A DNA stretch of 64,000 nucleotides, taken from assembly GCA_965220715.1 (NCBI GenBank), contig OZ244843.1, positions 4,836,001-4,900,000 on the forward strand. The letters are read 5' to 3'. The stretch comes from Bin5 sp965220715 (GTDB lineage Bacteria; Chloroflexota; Anaerolineae; Caldilineales; Caldilineaceae). The notes under the pieces were generated by a model. The model worked only from the letters and a program-made list of their open reading frames with translations, made no database searches and was not told where the DNA came from. The translations under genes and the position numbers were made by a program. Below, piece by piece: positions 46,311 to 54,105 of this stretch. How positions within the stretch are numbered: the first letter of the stretch is position 1; each line of letters opens with the position of its first letter.

Positions 46311-46500
46311 GTCATCACAGTTTTTGCAGGGCAGAGCTTTCATACGATGTAGTGGTCACAAAGTAAATGGTGAAGACTGAGCCTTCATTGCCAAGTTGTG
46401 GTCAATGATGAACCAGTTGGTGACAATATGATGGTAAGCATCGCCCTTTGAAAACAAACTGTTTTACCAACAATTACTTTTCAGCCACTACCTACACATG
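46311..46500. other. Intergenic gap upstream of the glycosidase remnant
   Basis: About 190 AT-richer base pairs without a recognisable element, between importer system 4 and the remnant. Confidence 0.4.
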
Positions 46501-47436
46501 TTATGCCCTTGCCCGTTCTGCCCGTGGGTCGAGGGCATCTCGCAGGCCATCGCCTAGAAAATTAATACAAATGATTGTCAGGAAGATCATGATACTGGGT
46601 GGAAAGTAAATCCATGGGCGTTTCATGTGGGTCATGGCGCCAGCAATCATATTGCCCCAGGTTGCCTGTGGTGGCAAGACGCCAAGGTTGAGGAAACTCA
46701 GGCTCGATTCTGCCAGGATGGCGGCCGCGATACTCAGGGTGGCCGCAACGATCCAGATGGGCACAACGTTGGGGAAGATATGTCTGGCGATGATCCGCAG
46801 GTTGCTGGCCCCCATGGCCCGAGCCGCCATCACGTAGTCCCGCTCTTTAGCTGCCAGAAACTCGGCCCGGATGACCCGAGCCATGCCCATCCAACTGGTT
46901 ACGCTAAGCACCAGAACGGGACCCAATAAGCCGGGAGGTCGGAAAACCGTAGCAATCAGCAACAACAGATAGAAACCGGGAATAGCCATCATGGACTCCG
47001 TAAAGCGCATGAGCAGGGCATCGATCAAGCCGCCCGTGTAACCCGTCACGGCGCCAATGGACACCCCAATCAAGCTCGACACCAACATGATAGACACGCC
47101 CACAATAATCGAGCCACGTCCACCGTCCAATGTCCGCAGCAGCACGTCCCTACCTATTTGGTCCGTCCCCAACAGGTACTGGTCGCTGGGAGGTGCGGCC
47201 ATGACCGCGAAGTCAATGCGATTTGGGTCACGCTGGAGCACGTGGCGGATCAGATATGGTGATAGCATGGAAGTGACCGTGATCATCAGCAACAACGCTG
47301 TACCACCGACCGCCATGCGGTTGCGCATAAAGCGGACCAGAGCCGAGCTGGGTTTGCGCCAGGCTGCGAGCAACTGGAGCAACTGGACTTCAGTCGGCGA
47401 AGTCACGGTGGTGTCTGAAGATTCAAGTCCGCTCAT
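46501..47436 (-). CDS. ABC importer permease, DppC/OppC type, system 4
   Basis: 311 residues. MSGLESSDTT cytoplasmic tail, first helix, QYLLGTDQIGRDVLLR motif, EAA loop AARAMGASNLRIIARHIFPN, SFLNLGVLPPQATWG and terminal FLGDGLRDALDP. GGAGGGCGTGTAGC supplies both the ribosome site and the stop of the preceding permease, which ends one base before this ATG, so translation is coupled. This ATG is preferred to earlier in-frame codons inside that gene. Confidence 0.9.
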   Translation of the reverse strand: MSGLESSDTTVTSPTEVQLLQLLAAWRKPSSALVRFMRNRMAVGGTALLLMITVTSMLSPYLIRHVLQRDPNRIDFAVMAAPPSDQYLLGTDQIGRDVLLRTLDGGRGSIIVGVSIMLVSSLIGVSIGAVTGYTGGLIDALLMRFTESMMAIPGFYLLLLIATVFRPPGLLGPVLVLSVTSWMGMARVIRAEFLAAKERDYVMAARAMGASNLRIIARHIFPNVVPIWIVAATLSIAAAILAESSLSFLNLGVLPPQATWGNMIAGAMTHMKRPWIYFPPSIMIFLTIICINFLGDGLRDALDPRAERARA

Positions 47437-47437
47437 G

Positions 47438-48406
47438 CTACACGCCCTCCTCGATCCGTGGGTCGACGATTCCATACACGATGTCTGTGAGCAGCGTAGC
47501 ACCGACAACAATGGCAGCGATCACCAGGGCGAACCCTTGTGTAACGGGGTAGTCCCGGTACGTTGCCGCCTGCACAGCCATGCGCCCCATACCCGGCCAC
47601 GCCGAGATAAACTCAATGAGGGCGGAACCACCAAAAAGGCCCGGCAAGCGCAGGCCCATGAGCGTGATAATCGGCATCAAAGCGTTGCGGAAGGCGTGAC
47701 GCCAGATCACGAATTTATCTGTCAGACCTTTGGCGCGCGCCACGCGAATGTAATCCTCTGACAAGACCTCAATCATGCTGGCGCGCATGTAGCGCGCTAT
47801 GGCCGTGAGCTCGGCCACGGCCAACGCTGTGACGGGCAGAATGAGGTGATGCAAAATGTCCAGCACGGTTCCTTCGTGGGGCTCTCCGACCGATTTCATG
47901 CCGGCGACGGGCACCCAGCGCAGGGTAACGGCAAACACCAGGATCAAGACCAACGCTACCCAGAAGCTGGGTACGGACACGCCGATGAAGGAAAACAGCG
48001 TCACGAGCGAATCTACCACGCTGTTGCGGTAGCGAGCCCCGAGGAAGCCGATCAGCATGCCCAGAACTGTAGATATAACCAGCGCCGTCAGCGTGAGAAG
48101 GACGGTCGGGCCAAGGCGCACCAACATCATCTCAGTGACGGGCTGTTTTGAGAAGAAAGATTCGCCCAGGTCGCCGTGAAGAAACACATCCTGCATCCAC
48201 GTTATGTACTGCACGTGGAAAGGCTTGTCCAACCCGAGCATGCGCCTAACCTCTTCGCGGGGTACTGAGAAGGTACCTTCAAGATCCCTAAGCACTGGCT
48301 CACCGGGCGCAGCACGTAGCACGCCGAAGATAATCAGGGTTAGCAACAGCAGTTGTGGAACTGCCATAAGCAGCCGGCGCACTATCTTTTGGGTTCTACT
48401 CGACAT
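47438..48406 (-). CDS. ABC importer permease, DppB/OppB type, system 4
   Basis: 322 residues: MSSRTQKIVRRLLMAVPQ helix, loop ending YITWMQDVFLHGDLGES, EAA loop VARAKGLTDKFVIWRHAFRN, LIEFISAWPGMGRM and terminal IVDPRIEEGV. GGAGGGGATGCCTC before the ATG fixes the start; the long upstream extension of the frame runs through the terminator into the binding protein and is not coding. It lies 103 bp after the binding-protein gene, separated by a strong intrinsic terminator. Confidence 0.92.
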   Translation of the reverse strand: MSSRTQKIVRRLLMAVPQLLLLTLIIFGVLRAAPGEPVLRDLEGTFSVPREEVRRMLGLDKPFHVQYITWMQDVFLHGDLGESFFSKQPVTEMMLVRLGPTVLLTLTALVISTVLGMLIGFLGARYRNSVVDSLVTLFSFIGVSVPSFWVALVLILVFAVTLRWVPVAGMKSVGEPHEGTVLDILHHLILPVTALAVAELTAIARYMRASMIEVLSEDYIRVARAKGLTDKFVIWRHAFRNALMPIITLMGLRLPGLFGGSALIEFISAWPGMGRMAVQAATYRDYPVTQGFALVIAAIVVGATLLTDIVYGIVDPRIEEGV

Positions 48407-48442
48407 GAGGCATCCCCTCCCAAGTCGACGCTCAGAATAACG

Positions 48443-48476
48443 AAAAAGTTGGGGCGAAGCCAGGCTTCGCCCCAAC
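48443..48476 (-). terminator. Strong intrinsic terminator/attenuator after SBP gene 4
   Basis: Perfect 13-bp arms GTTGGGGCGAAGC/GCTTCGCCCCAAC with a 3-nt loop, followed on the minus strand by TTTTT. It lies 34 nt after the binding-protein stop and before the permease genes, so only read-through transcripts reach them. Confidence 0.85.
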
Positions 48477-48509
48477 CCGCGGTTACCGCGCCGATATAAA
48501 GCATACAGC

Positions 48510-50216
48510 CTACGGACATTCCATATCCAAGAGGTGCCAGCCTGTATTGTACCGCTGTAGCGGCCACAGGAGGCCCGGCCCCACCATGTTGCAAATGACA
48601 TCCTGGGCCATGACGGCATAAATCACGGTGGGCCCCGTCTCAACCGCGGGAACCTCATCGTACCAGATCTCTTGCAGACGATAGACGATCTCCTTCAGTC
48701 GCTCTTCGCTCGTGGTGGCCATCCCTTCCGCGACCAGCCGGTCGTATTCTGGGTTGCTGTAGTAGGTGCGGTTGGCGCCCCAGGCGTGATGGACCTCGTC
48801 CGTCGTCACATAATTCGCGTAGCGATCAATGGGTCGAGGACCATAAGAAACCCCAAAGGATTGAATGACATAGCTGCTTTCTGGCGGGGCCTGGAGAACC
48901 AAATCCTCTTCAGCATCCGCGTAAAGGCTGAGGTTCATCTTGATGCCGACATCTCCCAGCATCTGCTGGAGCGCAAGGCTCTCCTGGTGGAAGCCGCCCG
49001 ACGAGTTGATGCGCGAGGTGAACTCGAACTTGGTGCCATCCTCAATCCCTGCGACGCCATGCGCCTCCCGGATCCCATCTCCATCCTCATCCTTCCAGCC
49101 GACTTCCTCAAGCAGTGCCACACCCTGGTCGAAATCGGGCTCAAAAGGCTTTCTGAACTTGGGATTGACCCATGCCTCCCCATATTCGAAGCCAATGCCG
49201 GCCCCGGTTGGTGGTTCGCGGTCGACTGTGCCGGCGGCATTGAAGTTGCGCCAATCAACAATGTGGCGCATGGCCTGCCGCACTCGCTTGTCCTGCCACC
49301 AGGGCAAGCGCAGGTCCATGATGAAGCCCCAGGCATCGGGCCGTATGGCCTTGCACGTATTGAAGTTACCGCTGTCAACGAGCGGTTGCAAGGCCGGCTT
49401 GTTCCACCACGGAATGTAGTTCGTCTGGCCAGTCTCCATCATGGCGGCCCGGACTTGGGCGGCGCCCTCAATCCACGGTGACTCAACATGCACAACTTCA
49501 TCAATCTTGCTGGGGTTCCAGTAGTCCGCGAACTTCTTGAAGACGGTTTTCTGGTTGTCCCAGCTCTCAATATAGAATGGACCGGCCCCCACGTTGTTCT
49601 CGAAGCAGTGCTCCGCGGAGAAGGGATCCGCTTCATACACATGTTTCGGCGCCAAACCGACGAAGCGGGAGATATCCAGGCCCAGGGCAGGATGAGGGCT
49701 CTTGAGATTCAGCTTTATGGTGCGTTCGTCAACTTTGGACCAGGAATCGAAATGCTGTTGGACGATTTTGCCAGCCCTGTTTATGCACTGCGGATCGGAA
49801 TAAACGTCAAAGTCAAACAGGACATCATCGACTGTGACTGGCTCTCCATCGTGCCACTTGGCGCCCTCACGAATGGTGAATGTCCACTCGGTGGCATCTT
49901 CGTTGACCGTGAAGGATTCGGCGATGCTGCCTGACACCTTGTTGTCCTGCTTGGGATCCATCCACAATAGAGATCCCCACAACTCGGAGACCCAAGTCTC
50001 ATTATCACCCACAAAAAGGAACGGCTGATTACAAGAAGCGGTCGTAATCCAGTACGGCATGACGATCTTCTTGTAACACGCTTGCGTCATAGACTCCTCG
50101 GCGCTGACCTCTCCCTCGACCACAGGAGGCGTGGCCGGAGTACAGGCAACCGCCACAATCCCGACTGTGGTCATACCTGACAGACGTAAAAAGTCCCTGC
50201 GTGTTAGCTCTTTCAT
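48510..50216 (-). CDS. ABC importer substrate-binding lipoprotein (SBP family 5), system 4, Tat-type signal
   Basis: 568 residues. The N-terminus MKELTRRDFLRLSG is a twin-arginine (RRDFL) signal followed by a lipobox VAVAC (C25), so export is likely by Tat in folded form, unlike the other three binding proteins. The mature domain has FTIREGAKWHDG and DERTIKLNLKSPHPA, typical of family 5. It is the first gene of the importer-4 group, and the permeases follow a strong terminator. AGGAGGAAAAG precedes the ATG. Confidence 0.92.
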   Translation of the reverse strand: MKELTRRDFLRLSGMTTVGIVAVACTPATPPVVEGEVSAEESMTQACYKKIVMPYWITTASCNQPFLFVGDNETWVSELWGSLLWMDPKQDNKVSGSIAESFTVNEDATEWTFTIREGAKWHDGEPVTVDDVLFDFDVYSDPQCINRAGKIVQQHFDSWSKVDERTIKLNLKSPHPALGLDISRFVGLAPKHVYEADPFSAEHCFENNVGAGPFYIESWDNQKTVFKKFADYWNPSKIDEVVHVESPWIEGAAQVRAAMMETGQTNYIPWWNKPALQPLVDSGNFNTCKAIRPDAWGFIMDLRLPWWQDKRVRQAMRHIVDWRNFNAAGTVDREPPTGAGIGFEYGEAWVNPKFRKPFEPDFDQGVALLEEVGWKDEDGDGIREAHGVAGIEDGTKFEFTSRINSSGGFHQESLALQQMLGDVGIKMNLSLYADAEEDLVLQAPPESSYVIQSFGVSYGPRPIDRYANYVTTDEVHHAWGANRTYYSNPEYDRLVAEGMATTSEERLKEIVYRLQEIWYDEVPAVETGPTVIYAVMAQDVICNMVGPGLLWPLQRYNTGWHLLDMECP

Positions 50217-50349
50217 CTCTTTTCCTCCTCGACAATCACAAATCCCACTTGGTTTGGGGATCCTTAGCTCTCCAACTGGTTCATCCCAGCTATGATGAGA
50301 GCGGTTACACCTCGGATTTCACTCTATGCTATCACCTCCTTGACCTTAG

Positions 50350-51318
50350 CTATTGCTGCGTCTCCCGAATGTAGCTTGCGACCTGATCGTTGAATGTCTC
50401 CTGGAAGCTCTTTCCTTCGAACAAGCGGATCAGTGGCATTCGCTCATCCGCGGGCGTAACCGGGGCAGCGCTGGGCTCCGCTGTAACGCCAAGCAACTGC
50501 CGGCGAACCGGGTTGCAACGGGCCAGCAGTTCGAGGGAACTCTCCTCGCGGTCGCTGAGGCGTTGCCACCATGGCGAGTATACGTAATAGAGGTTCTTCC
50601 GCCGCACCGTGGAAGTATTACGAGCCACGCTGTGGAAAAGCGCATTGTGAAACACGACCGCGTCACCTGCCTTTAAGGTGATCTGCCGGGCGCCGGGAAT
50701 GCCGGCGTCGATCTGTTCGAACTGCTTGTATGTGTCGAATGTGGTGATGGCAAGGGCGTGCTCCGTCCCGGCGGGCAGCTTGGGAAAGCCATTGCGGTGG
50801 CTGCCGGGAATGACGCAAAAATTGCCCATATCAGGCTGGTCCATGTCCGTCAGGAACCAGCCAATTCTGAACTGCTGCAGCGGCAACTGGCCGCCTGCGA
50901 TGGGAAATCCATAGGGCGCCATGGTGTCCTGATGCCATCGAGCTGACGGCGTCGGACTGGGTGGTCGCACCATCACCTGCGTCACAATCACCTGGATAGC
51001 AGCCCCCATCAAGTCGCAAACCATACCCAGGTGATTGGGATGGTCGATCAGGTTCAGAAAAACCTCGTTCGGCTCCGTCTGTAGCACTTTCTTGTTGTTG
51101 CTTCTTTCTACGGCCCTGTCGACGATATTGACGATGTCCAAATACGCGTTTGGATCGCGTCCTTGCCTCTGCGACGCTTCATCGAGACGGTCAACTTCTA
51201 CGTTGAGTTCTTCCACTTCCTGCTTTGACAGAGCGTTCTCAATGAGCAGATAGCCGTCCCTATCCCACTGCTCTCGCTGCTCGGGAGTCAGATGCTTGAA
51301 CTTCGAGGGCTGTTCCAC
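50350..51318 (-). CDS. PhyH family Fe(II)/2-oxoglutarate oxygenase
   Basis: 322 residues. The iron site is H129-x-D131 in RWHQD and H229 in ALFHSVARN, with R239 for 2-oxoglutarate. GTG start (MEQPSKFKHL) behind an extended AGGAGGAGGAG. Upstream of importer system 4 on the same strand, 133 bp before the binding protein, so it may hydroxylate the imported compound or simply be adjacent. Fourth PhyH gene of the window. Confidence 0.9.
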   Translation of the reverse strand: MEQPSKFKHLTPEQREQWDRDGYLLIENALSKQEVEELNVEVDRLDEASQRQGRDPNAYLDIVNIVDRAVERSNNKKVLQTEPNEVFLNLIDHPNHLGMVCDLMGAAIQVIVTQVMVRPPSPTPSARWHQDTMAPYGFPIAGGQLPLQQFRIGWFLTDMDQPDMGNFCVIPGSHRNGFPKLPAGTEHALAITTFDTYKQFEQIDAGIPGARQITLKAGDAVVFHNALFHSVARNTSTVRRKNLYYVYSPWWQRLSDREESSLELLARCNPVRRQLLGVTAEPSAAPVTPADERMPLIRLFEGKSFQETFNDQVASYIRETQQ

Positions 51319-51402
51319 GATAGTCTCCTCCTCCTAGTCCATGATGAATTGCTGTCAGCGTGAGATGCGGTAGCACTACATTCAACCGTGGTCGGCGTGT
51401 AG

Positions 51403-51421
51403 GGCGGGTTTCTTACCCGCC
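51403..51421. terminator. Small hairpin GGCGGGT/ACCCGCC
   Basis: 7-bp perfect arms with a 5-nt loop TTCTT. It may be a terminator or a dispersed repeat. Confidence 0.35.
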
Positions 51422-51806
51422 ATCGTCCAAGCAACCAACCCCAACGTTGCTCCGGCAGGTCGAAGAGAAACCCATGAAACAGCTTGCGCCGCTCTGGAGA
51501 CAGATGGTTATAAAACGGCTTACGATAGATAGCCCCACTCTTCTTGGGATGCCATCATCCAGGGATGCTCATAGGCGCAGTACAGCATCATCCGTGCCCC
51601 GTCGTCTTGCCTCCAGGGGCCATTTGCACGGATAAAGTGCGGTTTCCAATTATTTTGTGACCGCTACCTTTAAGTTGTCGCAAGTGTTACAGGAACCCTA
51701 TGTGTCTGTATGGTTTGACGTTTACTAACGTTACCTTCTTTATTTTCTTTTTGCAACTTGAATTCCGGGTACTGCTCCCGCCCCACGAACACCGACCGCT
51801 CCCCTT

Positions 51807-51862
51807 GACCTTTCGACTAGCCTGCCCTGAGCTCCGTGGTGTCCTGAGCCTGTCGAAGGGTC
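51807..51862. repeat. REP-like imperfect palindrome
   Basis: The arms GACCTTTCGAC and GTCGAAGGGTC flank inner CCTGAGC-type pairs (CCCTGAGCTCC against GTCCTGAGCC). The CTGAGCCTGTCGAAGG core resembles palindromes dispersed in many bacterial genomes. Confidence 0.5.
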
Positions 51863-52011
51863 GAGAACTCGGGACGACGCCTCGACGAAAGGTACTGCCT
51901 CCGGAATTCGCCCGGCAAGGCCCGAACTTTGGTTCATAGATTATTCCTCCTCACGCTGGAAAACGCCTTGGACCTGGACGGGAAGCTACTGGTAACTGTC
52001 CCACAGGTCCG

Positions 52012-52139
52012 CTAGTCATCGTGAACGTGCCGGCCGCAGCCACTGCTGTACTGCCACTTACCGGGGAATCGATGACGTTGATGCCTTTCGCTGTCGCGGC
52101 ATCGGCAATTTTCAGCATATCCGAACACCCGAATGTCTC
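52012..52139 (-). pseudogene. 3-hydroxyisobutyrate-dehydrogenase-like gene fragment
   Basis: Immediately after the SDR stop, the minus strand encodes about 42 codons resembling the 6-phosphogluconate/hydroxyisobutyrate dehydrogenase family: CSDMLKIADAATAKGINVID followed by SPVSGSTAVAAAGTFTM, which matches the family's DAPVSGGxxGAxxGTLTIMVGG active-site strand. Similarity stops after FTM and no start codon or remaining domain is present. It is a remnant of a deleted gene. Confidence 0.6.
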
Positions 52140-52943
52140 CTATGGAGCAAATCCGCAGGTCAGGCCGCCATCGACGAGCAGATTGACGCCGGTGATATAT
52201 TTGGCCTCGTCGGATGCCAGAAACAGGGCTGCATAGGCCACATCCCAGGCATCCCCCATCTTTTTCATCGGGCACAGGTTGTCCCGCTGTCTGACCATCT
52301 CCTCGACGCCCTCATCCGAATAGGCGCTTACGAGGCCTTCCCGGATGAAGGGAGTGTTCATCAGACCCGGCAAGATACAGTTCGCCCGTATGCCCTTCTG
52401 CGCATATTGCATGGCGATGTTCTGTGTCAGCTGGTTGATGGCGCCCTTGGAAGCGTTGTACGAGACACTCGGATAGCCGGTGTAGCGTATGCCGGCAATG
52501 GAGGAGATGTTGACGATGGCGCCGCTCCCCTGCCTCTCCATATGCGGGAGACAGAACTTGCAGGTCAAAAACATCCCTTTCACATTGACATCCATCAGCC
52601 GGTCCCAGTTTTCTTCGCTGATTTCGACCGGCCCGCCCACTTCGATAATGCCGACGTTATTGTGAAGGATGTCGATTCTGCCATAGGTCTCGATGCACGC
52701 CCTGGCCATCTCCTCAACAGCCTGGGAATCGGTCACGTCGGCCTTGAAGGCAGCGCACTCTCCCCCTTCCTGCTCGATGATGCCCTTGGTTTCCTTTGCG
52801 GCCTCCAGGTTGTAATCGACAAGAAATACCTTAGCCCCTTCGCGGGCATAAAGTGCCGCCGCCGCCTTCCCGTTTCCCCAGCCGGGACCGACAGAGCCGG
52901 CCCCGGTGACCAGCGCAACTTTTCCTTTTACACGATCTGTCAT
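52140..52943 (-). CDS. Classical short-chain dehydrogenase/reductase (SDR)
   Basis: 267 residues. The cofactor motif TGAGSVGPGWGNG (14-25) is a longer glycine loop than usual, D43 favours NAD, NNVG is at 95-98, and the catalytic residues are S147/S148 in NISSIAG and Y162-x3-K166 in SYNASKG. It oxidises or reduces a secondary alcohol or sugar ketone. It stands alone, flanked by decayed sequence on both sides; a dehydrogenase remnant abuts its stop codon. Confidence 0.9.
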   Translation of the reverse strand: MTDRVKGKVALVTGAGSVGPGWGNGKAAAALYAREGAKVFLVDYNLEAAKETKGIIEQEGGECAAFKADVTDSQAVEEMARACIETYGRIDILHNNVGIIEVGGPVEISEENWDRLMDVNVKGMFLTCKFCLPHMERQGSGAIVNISSIAGIRYTGYPSVSYNASKGAINQLTQNIAMQYAQKGIRANCILPGLMNTPFIREGLVSAYSDEGVEEMVRQRDNLCPMKKMGDAWDVAYAALFLASDEAKYITGVNLLVDGGLTCGFAP

Positions 52944-53496
52944 CAGTACCTCACACTTGGTTTGCTAAGTTGTCAGTTATTGCTATGCCTCAGAGAAAGA
53001 GATTCACCGGCAGTCATGTTCGGCAAGTCAGTGAACGTCCAGTTGCTGGTCTGCAGGGCAGAATAGAGAGGGAATGTAACCGCTGTGCTTTACACGGCTA
53101 CCGGATGCCCCATGCTACTTGCATGACTCTTGAACGCATCATCCCCTGGGGCGAAAAAAGTCTGGTTAGTCGCCCACTGCGGCCACCTGTGCATCTCACC
53201 GGATATGGCCAGAATCTATCACACGTGATCTGTCTGGTCAATCCCATTTTCTCGACGCCAACTGCCTGACCGGTTCATCGATGGGCACCGGGCGCCAAGC
53301 CGCGACGCGCCCAGGCCGCAGCTGTAGTACAGGGATGTGGACAGGCAAGGGCTGTTAGAGAGAGGAGTTAAACAGTGCAGACTATACGCAACAGGAGGCC
53401 GGCTCGGGCATCATGGGAGGTGTTCGTTACAGTGCATTGTGGTTTGGCGGCTAAAGTTGGAGCTAATGCAACTTCTGGCAAAGCGCTCCAAGTGTA
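52944..53496. other. Intergenic region without a recognised gene
   Basis: About 550 bp. No convincing coding sequence, terminator or repeat. Short plus-strand frames have good-looking Shine-Dalgarno-like AGGAGG but encode only a dozen codons. Confidence 0.5.
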
Positions 53497-53994
53497 TTAG
53501 TCTTCCCGGCTGATAGATTTCAGCGCTACAGTTGCTATATCTGCCCAAGGACTTTGAAGGTTCTCACTTATCCATCGAATGTGTTTCTCTGCCCTTTTCT
53601 CCCTGAATTCGCCGAGTTGCCGCACTACAACCTGGCCTATATCGGGACCTACCGGATAGCGACTCTCGGAGACGTGTTTAAAGAAATTTTCCAGCAGTTC
53701 AAGCAGATGCTGGCGTATCTCCTCTGTGTCAGGAGACGCAATCCACAGTTCGCGATCGTTGCTCGATCCACCGCCAGAATGACGCGTTAGCGGTCCGATT
53801 GGAATGGGATCGCGGTTGGGCCTTCGGTGCGGGTGGTTGGCGCAGTAGGTCCAAAAGGGATTCTCGATCGAGACGTGCCTGATCTCGCAGTAGGGTTCCA
53901 GATCATTGTCGGGCGATCTGTTGTAACCCTTCTCACCGCCGTTCTTGCGGTTGAACCAGCAGGTTCCACAGCAATCTGAGCCACCATTGGGCAT
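53497..53994 (-). CDS. Small Cys/His-rich conserved hypothetical protein
   Basis: 165 residues that I recognise only as a recurrent bacterial family without known function. The N-terminal domain carries clustered metal-type residues: C8, C9 and C12 in SDCCGTCWFN, C36 in YCEIR, and C51, H54 and H56 in YCANHPHRR, followed by DPIPIGP. The C-terminal half is helical (EEIRQHLLELLENFF). A zinc or Fe-S site is likely. ATG is chosen because AAAGGGG sits upstream; a TTG three codons earlier would abut the Shine-Dalgarno. No operon partner is seen. Confidence 0.6.
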   Translation of the reverse strand: MPNGGSDCCGTCWFNRKNGGEKGYNRSPDNDLEPYCEIRHVSIENPFWTYCANHPHRRPNRDPIPIGPLTRHSGGGSSNDRELWIASPDTEEIRQHLLELLENFFKHVSESRYPVGPDIGQVVVRQLGEFREKRAEKHIRWISENLQSPWADIATVALKSISRED

Positions 53995-54105
53995 AGTGAG
54001 CAACCCCTTTCCGGGAGGTACAGAAAAGAGACGAAAACGTTAAACCTACCGCTTTCGCCTCCAACCAAATGCAGTGCGCAAATGTAATTCAACTGCTGAG
54101 AGGAA

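Larger units (their letters stand above)
51319..52011. other. Gene-poor decayed region
   Basis: Nearly 700 bp without an intact gene. It holds a GGCGGGT/ACCCGCC hairpin, a REP-like palindrome and, at its right end, the tail of a dehydrogenase remnant. Short open stretches show no recognisable domain. Confidence 0.5.

Noticed and set aside
52012..52275. 87-codon minus-strand open frame overlapping the SDR end
   Set aside because: It overlaps the SDR in another frame; the real signal there is the short dehydrogenase remnant in a different frame.
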